Below, in pieces: positions 46,567-56,156 of a stretch of DNA of 64,000 nt. Source of the stretch: Paeniglutamicibacter terrestris (GTDB lineage Bacteria; Actinomycetota; Actinomycetes; Actinomycetales; Micrococcaceae); NCBI RefSeq assembly GCF_012271785.1, contig NZ_JAAWVT010000011.1, forward strand, positions 53,120 through 117,119. Direction: 5' to 3'. Numbering within the stretch: the first letter of the stretch is position 1; every line of letters starts with the position of its first letter. The notes below the pieces were generated by a model that did not search any database, was not told where the DNA came from, and was given only the letters and a program-made list of their open reading frames with translations. The position numbers and the translations under genes are program-made.

Positions 46567-46737
46567 GGTCTTCTCCTTTTAATCGTTTGCGGTCGACGAT
46601 TGCCGGACCGCAAGTCTCTCCGCTAACTCGACGCTACAGCACCAATTGTCGGTGCTTGAGGACATCGGGGAGAATCGCTCGGTGTGTCGCCCGGCAGAAT
46701 TTTGCTCCCTGCTGGACTGATGCTCTTACGTTGCGGC
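46567..46737. other. Short gap between pgeF and sepF where yggS is usually found
   Basis: 171 bp with one hairpin (46587-46613) and no coding remnant that I could recognise in any frame. In most relatives a PLP-binding YggS/PLPBP gene of about 230 codons sits here. Confidence 0.6.
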
Positions 46738-47448
46738 CTAAGCCTCAACGTCCTGCCAGACAAGTCCTGCCAAACGACCGGTTTGTGAATCACGTCGGTA
46801 GGAAAAGTAGTTCTCATCCTCGAGCGTGCAGATTCCGGTCTTGGTGACCACTACACCCAACTCGGATAATTCGGTGGCCGCGGCGCCGGGCAAATCCAGC
46901 CCCGTGGTGCCGTGGTGGGTGGTGCTTCGAATTCCGGGCCGCTGGATGCTGGCTTCTTCCGCCATGGATTCGGGGACCTCGTAGCAGCTGCCACAAATGG
47001 CCGGACCAATCCAGGCTTCGATGCTGGTGGCTCCCGCCGAACGTAGACGTTCCACGGTGGCGGTGAGAATGCCGTCAAGCAATCCGCGCCGCCCCGCATG
47101 GGCAGCGGCACTGATTCCTCCGCGCGGAGTTGCCCCCACGAAGACCACCGGAACGCAGTCGGCGACCATGACGGCCAGCGGCACCGCGGCTGTGGCCGAA
47201 ACCAGCGCATCGCAGGTGGGGCCGTGACCCTCTGGCTCATCGCCGGTGAGCTCAACCACTGTTGCCGAGTGAACTTGATTCATGTAACTGAATCGAGATT
47301 CACCCAGACCCAGCCCCCGCTCGAGATCGCGACGCCGCAGCAGCACGGCGTCGCGATCATCGGGAACGTGGAAGGCCAGGTTTCCCTCGGCCGTGGAAGT
47401 GAACGCAACGTGCACTCGCGGAGCGAGTGCTGATTCGTAACGCAACAT
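46738..47448 (-). CDS. pgeF: Peptidoglycan editing factor PgeF (DUF152 family)
   Basis: Zinc-dependent enzyme of the YfiH/PgeF family, reported to remove wrongly incorporated Ser/Gly from wall precursors in E. coli. 236 residues: NQVHSATV, ADCVPVVF with the ligand Cys, AHAGRRGLLDG with the His, and IGPAICGSCYEV. ATG 47448 lies 38 nt after the ftsZ stop, so it is translated from the ftsZ transcript. Older annotations call this a laccase-like protein. Confidence 0.9.
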   Translation of the reverse strand: MLRYESALAPRVHVAFTSTAEGNLAFHVPDDRDAVLLRRRDLERGLGLGESRFSYMNQVHSATVVELTGDEPEGHGPTCDALVSATAAVPLAVMVADCVPVVFVGATPRGGISAAAHAGRRGLLDGILTATVERLRSAGATSIEAWIGPAICGSCYEVPESMAEEASIQRPGIRSTTHHGTTGLDLPGAAATELSELGVVVTKTGICTLEDENYFSYRRDSQTGRLAGLVWQDVEA

Positions 47449-47486
47449 GGGCTGTGGAAGGGTTCCGTTCCGGTGAGTGTTTGTCC

Positions 47487-48668
47487 CTACTTGAGGAAGT
47501 CGGGGACATCCAGGTCGTCATTGGTGGCCGAGAGATCCGGCTCAACAATGGCGGGCAGTTCCTCAAAGCCCTGCTCGGCGGTTGCTACCGACGAGCGAAC
47601 TTCTTGGCGAGGTGCTGCGGCGGGCGCCGTGGCCGGTGCTGCCGGAGCGGCAGGAGCCGACGCGGGTGCTGCCGGAGCGCTGCGCACGATCGGCTGCGGG
47701 GCAGCCGGGGTGCTGGTGGCATCAACCTGATCAAAACCAGCGGCAATAACCGTCACGCGAGCCTCGTCACCCAGGGCATCGTCAATGACGGCACCGAAGA
47801 TGATGTTGGCCTCGGGGTGAGCAACTTCTTGCACGAGGCGTGCGGCCTCGTTGATTTCGAACAGACCGAGGTCCGAGCCGCCCTGGATGGAGAGCAGCAC
47901 GCCGTGAGCACCATCGATGGAGGCTTCGAGCAACGGTGAAGCGATAGCAAGCTCGGCGGCCTTGACCGCGCGATCCTCACCTCGCGCCGAACCGATACCC
48001 ATCAATGCCGAGCCTGCGCCCTGCATGACCGACTTTACGTCGGCGAAGTCGAGGTTGATCAAGCCCGGGGTGGTGATCAGGTCGGTGATGCCCTGTACGC
48101 CCGAGAGCAGTACCTGGTCCGCTTGGCGGAAGGCGTCAAGGACCGAGACGTTGCGATCGGAGATCGAGAGCAAGCGGTCGTTCGGGATAACGATGAGGGT
48201 GTCGACTTCGTCGCGCAGTGCTTCGATGCCATTGTCGGCGCTGGTTGCGCGGCGACGGCCTTCGAAGGTGAACGGACGGGTGACCACACCAATGGTCAGT
48301 GCGCCGAGGCCGCGGGCAATGCGTGCGATGACCGGCGCGCCACCGGTACCGGTGCCACCACCTTCACCAGCGGTGACGAAGACCATATCGGCCCCGCGCA
48401 GCACTTCCTCGATTTCCTCGGCGTGATCCTCGGCCGCCTGGCGACCCACATCGGGGTTGGCGCCGGCGCCCAGGCCACGGGTAAGTTCGCGTCCCACATC
48501 GAGTTTGACGTCGGCATCGCTCATGAGCAATGCCTGCGCATCCGTGTTGATTGCAATAAATTCGACGCCTCGCAGGCCAACTTCGATCATGCGGTTGACG
48601 GCGTTGACGCCACCACCGCCGATGCCGACGACCTTGATGACGGCGAGGTAGTTCTGTGGAGCTGCCAC
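47487..48668 (-). CDS. ftsZ: Cell division GTPase FtsZ
   Basis: Tubulin-like protein that forms the Z ring. 393 residues: nucleotide-binding [15 protein letters not shown], tubulin signature [10 protein letters not shown] (about 103-112), T7 loop region, Ala/Pro-rich linker (about 318-360) and C-terminal peptide [10 protein letters not shown] that binds SepF. GTG 48668 was chosen by homologous N-termini; AAGGGAATCAGGAC precedes it. It has its own promoter region behind ftsQ. Confidence 0.97.
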   Translation of the reverse strand: MAAPQNYLAVIKVVGIGGGGVNAVNRMIEVGLRGVEFIAINTDAQALLMSDADVKLDVGRELTRGLGAGANPDVGRQAAEDHAEEIEEVLRGADMVFVTAGEGGGTGTGGAPVIARIARGLGALTIGVVTRPFTFEGRRRATSADNGIEALRDEVDTLIVIPNDRLLSISDRNVSVLDAFRQADQVLLSGVQGITDLITTPGLINLDFADVKSVMQGAGSALMGIGSARGEDRAVKAAELAIASPLLEASIDGAHGVLLSIQGGSDLGLFEINEAARLVQEVAHPEANIIFGAVIDDALGDEARVTVIAAGFDQVDATSTPAAPQPIVRSAPAAPASAPAAPAAPATAPAAAPRQEVRSSVATAEQGFEELPAIVEPDLSATNDDLDVPDFLK

Positions 48669-48725
48669 GTCCTGATTCCCTTGTTCGATGTGCTGCTGAC
48701 CGAGGAAGCTCAACCGGACCAACGT

Positions 48726-48758
48726 TAACCCTCAACTCGAAGGTTATAGTTATGTCAA
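48726..48758 (-). promoter_or_regulatory. ftsZ promoter region with inverted repeat
   Basis: On the minus strand TTGACA (48753-48758) precedes TAACCTTC-GAGTT-GAGGGTTA (48726-48746), an inverted repeat matching in 7 of 8 pairs. No good -10 fits at 16-18 bp. A similar sequence precedes ftsZ in other actinobacteria as I recall. Confidence 0.5.
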
Positions 48759-48867
48759 GCAACCGCTATGAAAACGCTATGGTTCGGAGTTCGTACATGC
48801 AACGACCACGGCCGCGTGTCGCCGCAAAGTCGTTCATTTTTCTTCTATTGCCGTCTTTTGCGGCCCG

Positions 48868-49623
48868 TTACCGGGCCACCGGGTGCTGCGGACTAGAAAT
48901 GTCGTACACCTTGATGGGTGCTTCCTTGTCCTTGGGCGCTGCCAGAAGGGCTTGAAGAACACTGTTCTTCAGTGCCGCATCCTGAGCATCACCCCAAACC
49001 ACCAGTGTTCCGTCGTTGAGCGTGAGCTCCACGAAGTCCTTGCTGGTGGCCGTTGCATGATCCACGGTCGCCAACAGCTTATCCGGTAGTTCGGAGAGAA
49101 CTCGCGTCACGATGGCAAAGACCTTTGGGTCCTTCGTCGCTTTCGAGGATTTAATGGTGGGCAGCTTCGGCTTCGCCTTGGCCGACAATTGCGCCAGGAC
49201 TTGGCCTTCAGGGCCCACGAGCGAACGCCTCTTGCCCTCGATGAGCAGCGCAACAGGCACATATTCAACAATCTGAACGTGCAGCGTGTTGGGGGCCTCA
49301 GCCTGGACGATGGCGTCCTGAACGGCCGGCTCACCGGCCAGCAGTTCCATCACTCGCCCCGTTCCCACGCGTGAGAGCGGAACTCCATGCAGCGGCTCAA
49401 GCGCCTTTTGCAGCGTCGCGTCGGTGACCAACTTATTACCATTCACCTGGACATTTTTGATGGCCAAGATGGGGGAAAAGTTGAGCACCAGCATCAGGAT
49501 CACCACCAAGGCAGCCACCACCGAACCACCGATGATCCAGCGCCGTTTGGTACGCCGCCTGGGGTCCTCGGGCAGGTCAAGGACGTTGGAATTGCCCCTG
49601 CTCTGGCCGGGCTTGGTGACCAT
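48868..49623 (-). CDS. ftsQ: Cell division protein FtsQ
   Basis: Bitopic divisome protein linking early and late components. 251 residues: basic cytoplasmic N-terminus (RRRTKRR), one membrane helix (about 30-50), POTRA domain (ILAIKNVQVNGNKLVTDATLQKAL) and the FtsQ beta domain. Its ATG overlaps the murC stop (TGATG), showing coupled translation. It is the last gene of the wall cluster before the ftsZ promoter. Confidence 0.92.
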   Translation of the reverse strand: MVTKPGQSRGNSNVLDLPEDPRRRTKRRWIIGGSVVAALVVILMLVLNFSPILAIKNVQVNGNKLVTDATLQKALEPLHGVPLSRVGTGRVMELLAGEPAVQDAIVQAEAPNTLHVQIVEYVPVALLIEGKRRSLVGPEGQVLAQLSAKAKPKLPTIKSSKATKDPKVFAIVTRVLSELPDKLLATVDHATATSKDFVELTLNDGTLVVWGDAQDAALKNSVLQALLAAPKDKEAPIKVYDISSPQHPVAR

Positions 49624-51023
49624 CAGTGACCCAGACGCTCTTCCAAGGCCGCCAAGATGGCACTGCCCTGCTCGGTGACGTCTCCGGCACCGATGGTCAT
49701 GATCACATCTCCCGAGGCCGCTACACCGGCAACCACGGCCGCTGCTTGCCCCATGGAGACCAGTCCGCCGGCAGTAGCCAGCTCGCCGGTGACAAGTTCG
49801 CTGGTAACCCCCGGAATCGGCGACTCGCGTGCCGGGTAGATCTCCAGCACATAGGCCGAGTCAGCCAGCGACAGCGAGGCAGCGAATTCCTTGTAGAGCT
49901 CCTTGGTGCGCGAGAAGAGGTGGGGCTGAAACAACACGTGAACGGCACCGGTGCCGGCAACGGCACGCGCGGCGCGCAACGCGGCCAAGACCTCGGTGGG
50001 GTGATGGGCGTAGTCATCAAAGACCCGCACTCCCCCGGCCTCACCGCGGAAGTCGAAGCGGCGTGCGGCACCGGTGAACGAACCAAGTCCTGCCGTTACG
50101 GCTTCGGGGTCCAACCCGGCATCCAACCCAACACAGAAGGCAGCCGCAGCATTAAGCAGATTATGGTTTCCCGGCAGTGCCAGCTCAAGATCGATGTTTT
50201 GCCCGCTGCCCCATTCCAAGGTGCAGGCAAAACGCTGGCCGCGCGGATGCGGATCAACCAGACGGCGGTCCGCATCGGGTGCGAACCCATAGGTCTGCAC
50301 CCGCAGCGCCGGACGTTCCTTGCGCATGCGCGTGGCCAGGGCGAGGGACCCCGGATCGTCGGCACAGCAAATCAGAAGCCCGTCTTCCGGAAGCAAGGAC
50401 GCGAAATCGTAGAAGGCGCGGTGCACCGCCTCAACACTGCCGTAGTGATCCAGGTGATCTGCCTCGATGTTCGTTACCACCGCGACATCCGGGGAGTAAT
50501 TCAGGAAGGACGCATCCGATTCATCGGCCTCGGCCACGAAGATTCGACCCTCACCGAATTCGGCGTTGGTACCAAGCGCCGCAATGTTGGCACCGATCGC
50601 AAACGTTGGGGAAGCTCCCGCCGCGCGCAACATGCTGGCGATCAGCGAGGTGGTGGTGGTCTTGCCATGGGTACCGGCCACGGTGATGACCCGGTGGCCC
50701 TCCATGACGGCGGCCAAACCCTGTGAGCGGTGCAGAATTCTCAGCCCGCGGGCAACTGCCTCGTCATACTCCGGGTTACCGGCCTTGATGATCGAGGAGA
50801 TCACCACGGTATCGGCGTCCCCGAGGTTCCCCGCGGCGTATCCCACGTTGATGCGGGCACCTGCTTCACGAAGATCGTGGAGCACCGGCAGGTCCTTGGC
50901 ATCGGTGCCCGAGACATTGAGCCCTCGGGCCACCATGAGCCTGGCTACGGCCGAGACTCCCACGCCGCCGATGCCCAGGAGGTGGACGTTGCCCAGCTGC
51001 TGAAGTGTGTGTTGTTCCTGCAT
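49623..51023 (-). CDS. murC: UDP-N-acetylmuramate--L-alanine ligase
   Basis: Adds L-Ala to UDP-MurNAc, first Mur ligase. 466 residues: N-terminal Rossmann HLLGIGGVGVSAVARLM, ATP-binding VAGTHGKTTTTSLIASML (about 112-130), central EADESDASFL and IEADHLDHYGS. Starts 4 nt after the murG stop. Confidence 0.96.
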   Translation of the reverse strand: MQEQHTLQQLGNVHLLGIGGVGVSAVARLMVARGLNVSGTDAKDLPVLHDLREAGARINVGYAAGNLGDADTVVISSIIKAGNPEYDEAVARGLRILHRSQGLAAVMEGHRVITVAGTHGKTTTTSLIASMLRAAGASPTFAIGANIAALGTNAEFGEGRIFVAEADESDASFLNYSPDVAVVTNIEADHLDHYGSVEAVHRAFYDFASLLPEDGLLICCADDPGSLALATRMRKERPALRVQTYGFAPDADRRLVDPHPRGQRFACTLEWGSGQNIDLELALPGNHNLLNAAAAFCVGLDAGLDPEAVTAGLGSFTGAARRFDFRGEAGGVRVFDDYAHHPTEVLAALRAARAVAGTGAVHVLFQPHLFSRTKELYKEFAASLSLADSAYVLEIYPARESPIPGVTSELVTGELATAGGLVSMGQAAAVVAGVAASGDVIMTIGAGDVTEQGSAILAALEERLGH

Positions 51024-51027
51024 GATG

Positions 51028-52158
51028 CTAGCTTTCCGTTCTGGAGGTAAGTGGCGGTGCGCTGTGTCCCAGACCCGTACGGATCATGGTGGCCATCGCT
51101 GCTGCAGCGTCGGTGCGACCCTGGGCCTTCGCCGCGGCCCCCATGCTCGCGAGTGCCGGGTGATCGAGTAGCAGGTTCAGCACGGTGGAGGTAATGAACT
51201 CGGCAGTGAATTCGGCATCGTTCACCAGCAGTGCGCCGCCAGCGGCCACGAGGTCGGTGGCGTTCAGGCGCTGTTCGCCGTTGCCGATGGGAAGTGGCAC
51301 CAAGACCGAGGGGGTACCGGCGACGGCCAGCTCGCAGACCGTGCCAGCCCCGGATCGGGCCACCATCAAATCTGCCGCGGCGTAGGCCTGTTCCATCGAG
51401 TCAACGTATTCGACCTGACGGTAACCCGGTGCCGTGAGCGGCTCCCCCGCAGCATCCAGCATCACCTTGTCACGGCCGGTGATGTGCAAGATCTCGATCC
51501 CCTTGGCGCTGAGCGCGGGCAGGGCGGCGCCGATGGCGGCGTTAATCGAGGCAGCTCCGGAAGAGCCTCCGGTGACCACCAGTGCCGGAGCCTTCGCGGA
51601 GAAGCCCAGCGCAGCACGGGCGGATTCGCGCATCGCGGACCGGTCCATTGTCGCAACAAAGCCGCGCATCGGCATGCCCACCAGTTTGGCTCCGGGCAGC
51701 CCGGTTCCGCTGAAGGCTGCGCCAACACCCGTCGCGTATCTGGCGCCCACCTTGTTGGCCAGTCCGGCACGGGCGTTGGCCTCGTGAACAAAGATGGGCA
51801 GCTTACGCTTTTTTGCCGCAAGGTAGACCGGGGTGCAGACGTAACCGCCGACCCCGAGCACCGCTTGGGCCCTTGTCTGATCCAGAATGGCGCCGGCAGC
51901 CTTGATCGCGGCGCTGAAGCGGAAGGGCAGCTTTAGCAAATCCAGCGAGGGCCGCCGCGGCATGGGCACCTTGTTGATGGTGCGCAGCTCATAGCCGGCT
52001 TCGGGTACCAGCCGGGTTTCAAGCCCGAGGGCCGTACCCACGGCGGTGATACTCGTCGCGGGGTCCTGCTCGCGCAGGGCATCGGCGATGGCGATCATGG
52101 GGGTGATGTGTCCGGCCGTTCCGCCGCCGGCGATCACCACGCGTAATGGCTCAGTCAT
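51028..52158 (-). CDS. murG: UDP-GlcNAc:lipid I GlcNAc transferase
   Basis: Makes lipid II on the inner membrane face. 376 residues: the Gly-rich loop VVIAGGGTAGHITPMIAIADAL at the N-terminus, second GT-B domain VTGGSSGAASINAAI, and the donor site RSGAGTVCELAVAGTPSVLVPLP. ATG 52158 was chosen on homology; ATG 52191 is open but adds 11 non-conserved residues; GAAGGAAG is 14 nt from the chosen start. Lies between ftsW and murC as in other actinobacteria. Confidence 0.95.
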   Translation of the reverse strand: MTEPLRVVIAGGGTAGHITPMIAIADALREQDPATSITAVGTALGLETRLVPEAGYELRTINKVPMPRRPSLDLLKLPFRFSAAIKAAGAILDQTRAQAVLGVGGYVCTPVYLAAKKRKLPIFVHEANARAGLANKVGARYATGVGAAFSGTGLPGAKLVGMPMRGFVATMDRSAMRESARAALGFSAKAPALVVTGGSSGAASINAAIGAALPALSAKGIEILHITGRDKVMLDAAGEPLTAPGYRQVEYVDSMEQAYAAADLMVARSGAGTVCELAVAGTPSVLVPLPIGNGEQRLNATDLVAAGGALLVNDAEFTAEFITSTVLNLLLDHPALASMGAAAKAQGRTDAAAAMATMIRTGLGHSAPPLTSRTES

Positions 52159-52218
52159 GGGATTCTGTGTGCTTCCTTCAACGGGTTTCATCGGCAATTT
52201 TTTTGACAGGTGGTGGGA

Positions 52219-53517
52219 TCAGCTGGTGGAAGAGGCGCCGCGGGACTTAGCCAGCAGCGCACGCAGTCCGTTGCGGGTTCCGGGGCGTTGGAGTCTGGAG
52301 CGCTGGTCGCGAGCGAAGCAGAGCACCACCCCGACCCCTAAGAACGTGGCCAGAAGCGCCGAACCACCGGAGGAAATAAAGGGCAGCGGCAGACCGATGA
52401 CCGGCAACAGTCCGGTGACCATGCCGATATTCACAAACGCCTGGCCAATGATCCAAGCCATGATGCCGCTGATGGCAACACGACCAAAGATGGTTCCGGC
52501 ACGCACGGCGATCCGGTACATCGCCACGGCGAGCATGCCGTAGAGCACGATCACGAAGATGGTGCCCAAGAGCCCCAATTCTTCGCCAAGCACCGCGAAA
52601 ATGAAGTCATTTTGAGCCTCGGGAATGTGTGACCATTTTTGTCGCGATTGACCCAAGCCCACGCCAAACCAGCCGCCGGAGGCCAGGGCGTAGAGGCCCT
52701 GCTCTGCCTGGTAGCAGTAATCGTTGGTGTCGCCGCAGGCGATATGCAGCCAGGCCAGGATTCGGCCCATGCGGTTTGGTGCCAGAATAACCATCAGCAC
52801 CACGCCGACCAGACCGGCTATCCCCGCAATCCCGAAGATCCGAGAATTGGCGCCACCAACAAACATCACCACCGCGAGGATCAGCAGCAAAATCAGGGCG
52901 GTGCCGAGGTCGCGGCCGATCAGCACCAGGCCCACGGCCAGCAACCCAAAGGGCACCAGCAGGGGAATCACCGCATGCTTCCACTGGTCCATCAGCTTTG
53001 CCTTGCGTTCTACCACCCAGGCGCCCCAGAGGGCCAGGGCGACCTTGGCAAACTCGGAGGGCTGGATCGAGAACGGACCGATGAGGATCCAGTTCTTATT
53101 GCCGTAGATCTCCTTGCCGATGATCAATACCAACAGCAAGAGTGCTGTGGCAACGATCAACGCCGGCCACGCCAGTTTTTTCAGCTTGGCGACCGGAACC
53201 TGTTGCAGGGCCATCATGCAAATGATGCCGACCACTGCCCACAGCGATTGTTTGGAAAAATCGCCGAAGGCAGACTTGTTCTTGGCGATGGCCTCCACCG
53301 AGGAGGAAGACAAGACCATGATCAGACCCATGAAGGTCAACGCCAGGGTGGTGCCAAGTACCACGTAGTAATTGATTTGGGCACCGCGCAGCGAGGGATC
53401 CTCAATGCGGGTGAACCATTTGCTCAAGCCGCGGGATTCCGAACCCCGGCCGGGCTTGCGGCCCGGCGTGCCGGCCTTTGCGCCCTTGCCTGGTGGAGTA
53501 CGGGATGTGCCGCTCAC
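52219..53517 (-). CDS. ftsW: SEDS peptidoglycan glycosyltransferase FtsW
   Basis: Septal transglycosylase that polymerises lipid II with FtsI. 432 residues with ten membrane helices; SEDS signatures QPSEFAKVALALWGAW, IGRDLGTALI and GLPLPFISSGGSALLA are intact. It has a long basic N-terminus (about 1-45) and a basic C-terminus. GTG start with AAGGAG 6 nt upstream. Confidence 0.95.
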   Translation of the reverse strand: MSGTSRTPPGKGAKAGTPGRKPGRGSESRGLSKWFTRIEDPSLRGAQINYYVVLGTTLALTFMGLIMVLSSSSVEAIAKNKSAFGDFSKQSLWAVVGIICMMALQQVPVAKLKKLAWPALIVATALLLLVLIIGKEIYGNKNWILIGPFSIQPSEFAKVALALWGAWVVERKAKLMDQWKHAVIPLLVPFGLLAVGLVLIGRDLGTALILLLILAVVMFVGGANSRIFGIAGIAGLVGVVLMVILAPNRMGRILAWLHIACGDTNDYCYQAEQGLYALASGGWFGVGLGQSRQKWSHIPEAQNDFIFAVLGEELGLLGTIFVIVLYGMLAVAMYRIAVRAGTIFGRVAISGIMAWIIGQAFVNIGMVTGLLPVIGLPLPFISSGGSALLATFLGVGVVLCFARDQRSRLQRPGTRNGLRALLAKSRGASSTS

Positions 53518-53526
53518 AAGAGCTCC

Positions 53527-55053
53527 TTAGCTAGTTTCTTCCTCCATTAACGCGCGTACCGCGTCGATGAAAGCATTTCCGCGTTGTGCGTATGAAGTGA
53601 ATTGGTCCATGGATGCTGCCGCCGGAGCCATCAGCACGGTGTCCCCCGCCGTGGCAACCTCGGCAGCTCGTTTCACGGCCTGCGCCATGACTGCTGAGCC
53701 ATCCTTGGCCGCGGCGGATCCTGTTGCCGTCTCCACACCAGTTTCGCGCACCTCGGCCATGATCACCGGTACTTGCGGCGCGTGTCGCTGCAGGGCACCG
53801 AGCAATGCTGCGGTGTCGGTTCCGATGACGATCACCGCTTTGAGGCGCTTGACGTGGGCGGTGACAAGTTCGTCGTATTCCACACCCTTGGACAGCCCTC
53901 CGGCGATCCACACCACCGAGGAGAAGGCACCCAACGCGGCGTTTGCTGCGTGCGGGTTGGTGGCCTTGGAATCATTGATCCAGAGCACGTCATCGCGGCG
54001 GGCGACGGCCTGAATGCGGTGATCTCCCGAATCGAAGGAACTTAATCCCTTGGCCACGGCCTCCGGTTCAACCCCAAAGGCTCGGGCCAAGGCGGCTGCG
54101 GCTGCGGCGTTCGACGCGGTGTGCCGCGGAACCACCTCACCCATCTGGTCAAGGGCAATCAGCTCCGCGGCCGAATTCTTCCGGTCCTCGATAAAGGCGC
54201 GGTCAACTAGCAGTCCATCCACCACACCCACCATACTCAGTCCGGGAACGTTAGTGGTGAAGCCGATGGCGCGGCAGCCTTCGGTCACGTCGGCATTTTC
54301 GACCATGGCCTCAACCACGGGTTCCTCGGCGTTGTAGATCGCCGCAACCCGGGTGCGCTCATAAATTTTGGCCTTGTCGGCCTTGTAGAACTCAAACCCA
54401 CCGTGCCAATCCACGTGGTCCTCGGCGATGTTCAGCACCACGGAGGCCAGCGGGGACATGGTGTGGGTGTAATGCAGTTGGAAGGACGAAAGCTCCACGG
54501 CGATCACGTCGAACCCCTCGGGGTCACGGATGGCATCAAGAATTGGGGTACCCACGTTGCCCGCGGCAATGGCCCGCAGTCCCGCGGCTTGGAAGATCGC
54601 TTCGGTCATGGACACGGTGGTGGTCTTGCCGTTGGTCCCGGTGATCACTACCCACTCGGCGAGCTTGCGGCCCTCTTTTTCGCGCACGCGCCAGGCCAGC
54701 TCAACGTCGCCCCAGATCTCGATCCCGGCTTGTGCCGCTGCCACCAGCAGTGGCTGGCGCGGATTCCAGCCCGGAGAGGCAATCAGCAGTTGCGGTGCCA
54801 GCCCGTTGATCAGCGGCAGCTCATCAAGGTGCGCTGCACCGAGCAGCACATCGGTGGCTCCGACGATCTTCAGGGTCTCGCCCCGTGATTGGTTGACTTC
54901 GGTGTCAGCGCCGTCGATGACCACAACGTGGGCGCCGAGTTCGATCAAGGTATCGGCGGCAGAGAACCCGGAGAGGCCCAGGCCTGCGACAACTACCCGC
55001 AGTCCCTTCCAGTCAGATTCCCAGCGCGTGAGGTGATCAAGGTTGTTAAGCAT
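53527..55053 (-). CDS. murD: UDP-N-acetylmuramoyl-L-alanine--D-glutamate ligase
   Basis: Adds D-Glu to UDP-MurNAc-L-Ala. 508 residues, with VVAGLGLSGFSAADTL, ATP-binding ITGTNGKTTTVSMTEAIF, ELSSFQLHY and NIAEDHVDWHGG. ATG 55053 overlaps the mraY stop (TAATG), so it is preferred to the in-frame start 18 nt upstream. Confidence 0.96.
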   Translation of the reverse strand: MLNNLDHLTRWESDWKGLRVVVAGLGLSGFSAADTLIELGAHVVVIDGADTEVNQSRGETLKIVGATDVLLGAAHLDELPLINGLAPQLLIASPGWNPRQPLLVAAAQAGIEIWGDVELAWRVREKEGRKLAEWVVITGTNGKTTTVSMTEAIFQAAGLRAIAAGNVGTPILDAIRDPEGFDVIAVELSSFQLHYTHTMSPLASVVLNIAEDHVDWHGGFEFYKADKAKIYERTRVAAIYNAEEPVVEAMVENADVTEGCRAIGFTTNVPGLSMVGVVDGLLVDRAFIEDRKNSAAELIALDQMGEVVPRHTASNAAAAAALARAFGVEPEAVAKGLSSFDSGDHRIQAVARRDDVLWINDSKATNPHAANAALGAFSSVVWIAGGLSKGVEYDELVTAHVKRLKAVIVIGTDTAALLGALQRHAPQVPVIMAEVRETGVETATGSAAAKDGSAVMAQAVKRAAEVATAGDTVLMAPAAASMDQFTSYAQRGNAFIDAVRALMEEETS

Positions 55054-56156
55054 TAGAGTGCCACGACCCATTCGGAGTAGAAGATGCCCAGACCCGCGGC
55101 AACAAAGAGCCCACCAAGAATCCAGAACCGTACCACCACGTTCTCCTCGGCCCAGCCGGAGAGTTCAAAGTGGTGCTGCAGCGGTGCCATCTTAAAGACG
55201 CGTTTGCCGCCGGAGAGCTTGAAGAAGCCGACCTGAATGATCACCGAAAGGGCGATAATCACGAAGAGTCCGGCCAACACGAGCAGCAAAATCTGCGTGC
55301 GCGAGAGGATGGCGAAGGCGGCAATCGCGCCGCCGATGGCCAAGGATCCGGTGTCACCCATGAAGATCTTTGCCGGTTTGGCATTCCACCAGAGGAAGCC
55401 GATCAACGCGCCACAGAAGATCGCACCGAGCAGCGCCAAATCCATGGGGTCACGCACTGTGTAACAAACGTTTTTCGCCTCATGGATACCGCAAGCCTGA
55501 TTCTGCTGCCAGATACCGATGAGTGTGTAGGCGCCAAAGACCATGATGGCGGCGCCGGTGGCCAGCCCGTCCAGACCGTCGGTGAGGTTCACACCGTTAG
55601 TGGTGGCGGTGACGATGAGGTTGGACCACAGCACAAAGAGGATCAAGCCAAACAGCGGTCCGGCGAAGGCCAGATCGATGGAGGTGTCGCGCAAGAAGGA
55701 GATTGCCGTGGAGGCGGGAGTCAGTCCCTGAGCGTTAGGGAAATTCAGCGCCAGTACGGCGAATCCGATGCCCACCACTGCCTGCAGCACGATCTTCTGC
55801 CAGGCACGCAGTCCCAGCGAGCGTTTCTTGGCGATCTTGATGAAGTCATCAAGGAAGCCAACGAGTCCCATGCCGGCAAAGAGCAACAGCACCAGCAACC
55901 CGCTGGCGCTCACTCCGGCGCTGGGCCGACCCAACAGGGCCAGCAGCCCGTGGGTGATGAAGTAGCTCAGGATCACCGCGGCGATGATGATGACTCCGCC
56001 CATGGTGGGCGTGCCAGACTTCGTCGCGTGGCTGGTTGGTCCGTCGTCGCGGACGACCTGACCGTATTGCTTAAGCGTCAGTAGGCGGATAAATAGCGGC
56101 ATCATGACCATGGTGAAAACCATGGCGATGCCGGATCCGATGATGAGGGCAATCAC
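55053..56156 (-). CDS. mraY: Phospho-MurNAc-pentapeptide translocase
   Basis: Makes lipid I from UDP-MurNAc-pentapeptide and undecaprenyl phosphate. 367 residues, ten membrane helices; motifs TPTMGGVIII, LVGFLDDFIKI, NGVNLTDGLDGLATG, and the HHFELSGWAEENVVVRFWIL loop. GTG overlaps the murF stop by 4 nt (GTGA). Confidence 0.96.
   Translation of the reverse strand: MIALIIGSGIAMVFTMVMMPLFIRLLTLKQYGQVVRDDGPTSHATKSGTPTMGGVIIIAAVILSYFITHGLLALLGRPSAGVSASGLLVLLLFAGMGLVGFLDDFIKIAKKRSLGLRAWQKIVLQAVVGIGFAVLALNFPNAQGLTPASTAISFLRDTSIDLAFAGPLFGLILFVLWSNLIVTATTNGVNLTDGLDGLATGAAIMVFGAYTLIGIWQQNQACGIHEAKNVCYTVRDPMDLALLGAIFCGALIGFLWWNAKPAKIFMGDTGSLAIGGAIAAFAILSRTQILLLVLAGLFVIIALSVIIQVGFFKLSGGKRVFKMAPLQHHFELSGWAEENVVVRFWILGGLFVAAGLGIFYSEWVVAL

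Noticed and set aside
46623..46817. 64-codon frame as a yggS remnant
   Set aside because: Overlaps the pgeF C-terminus in another frame and has no PLP-protein motif.
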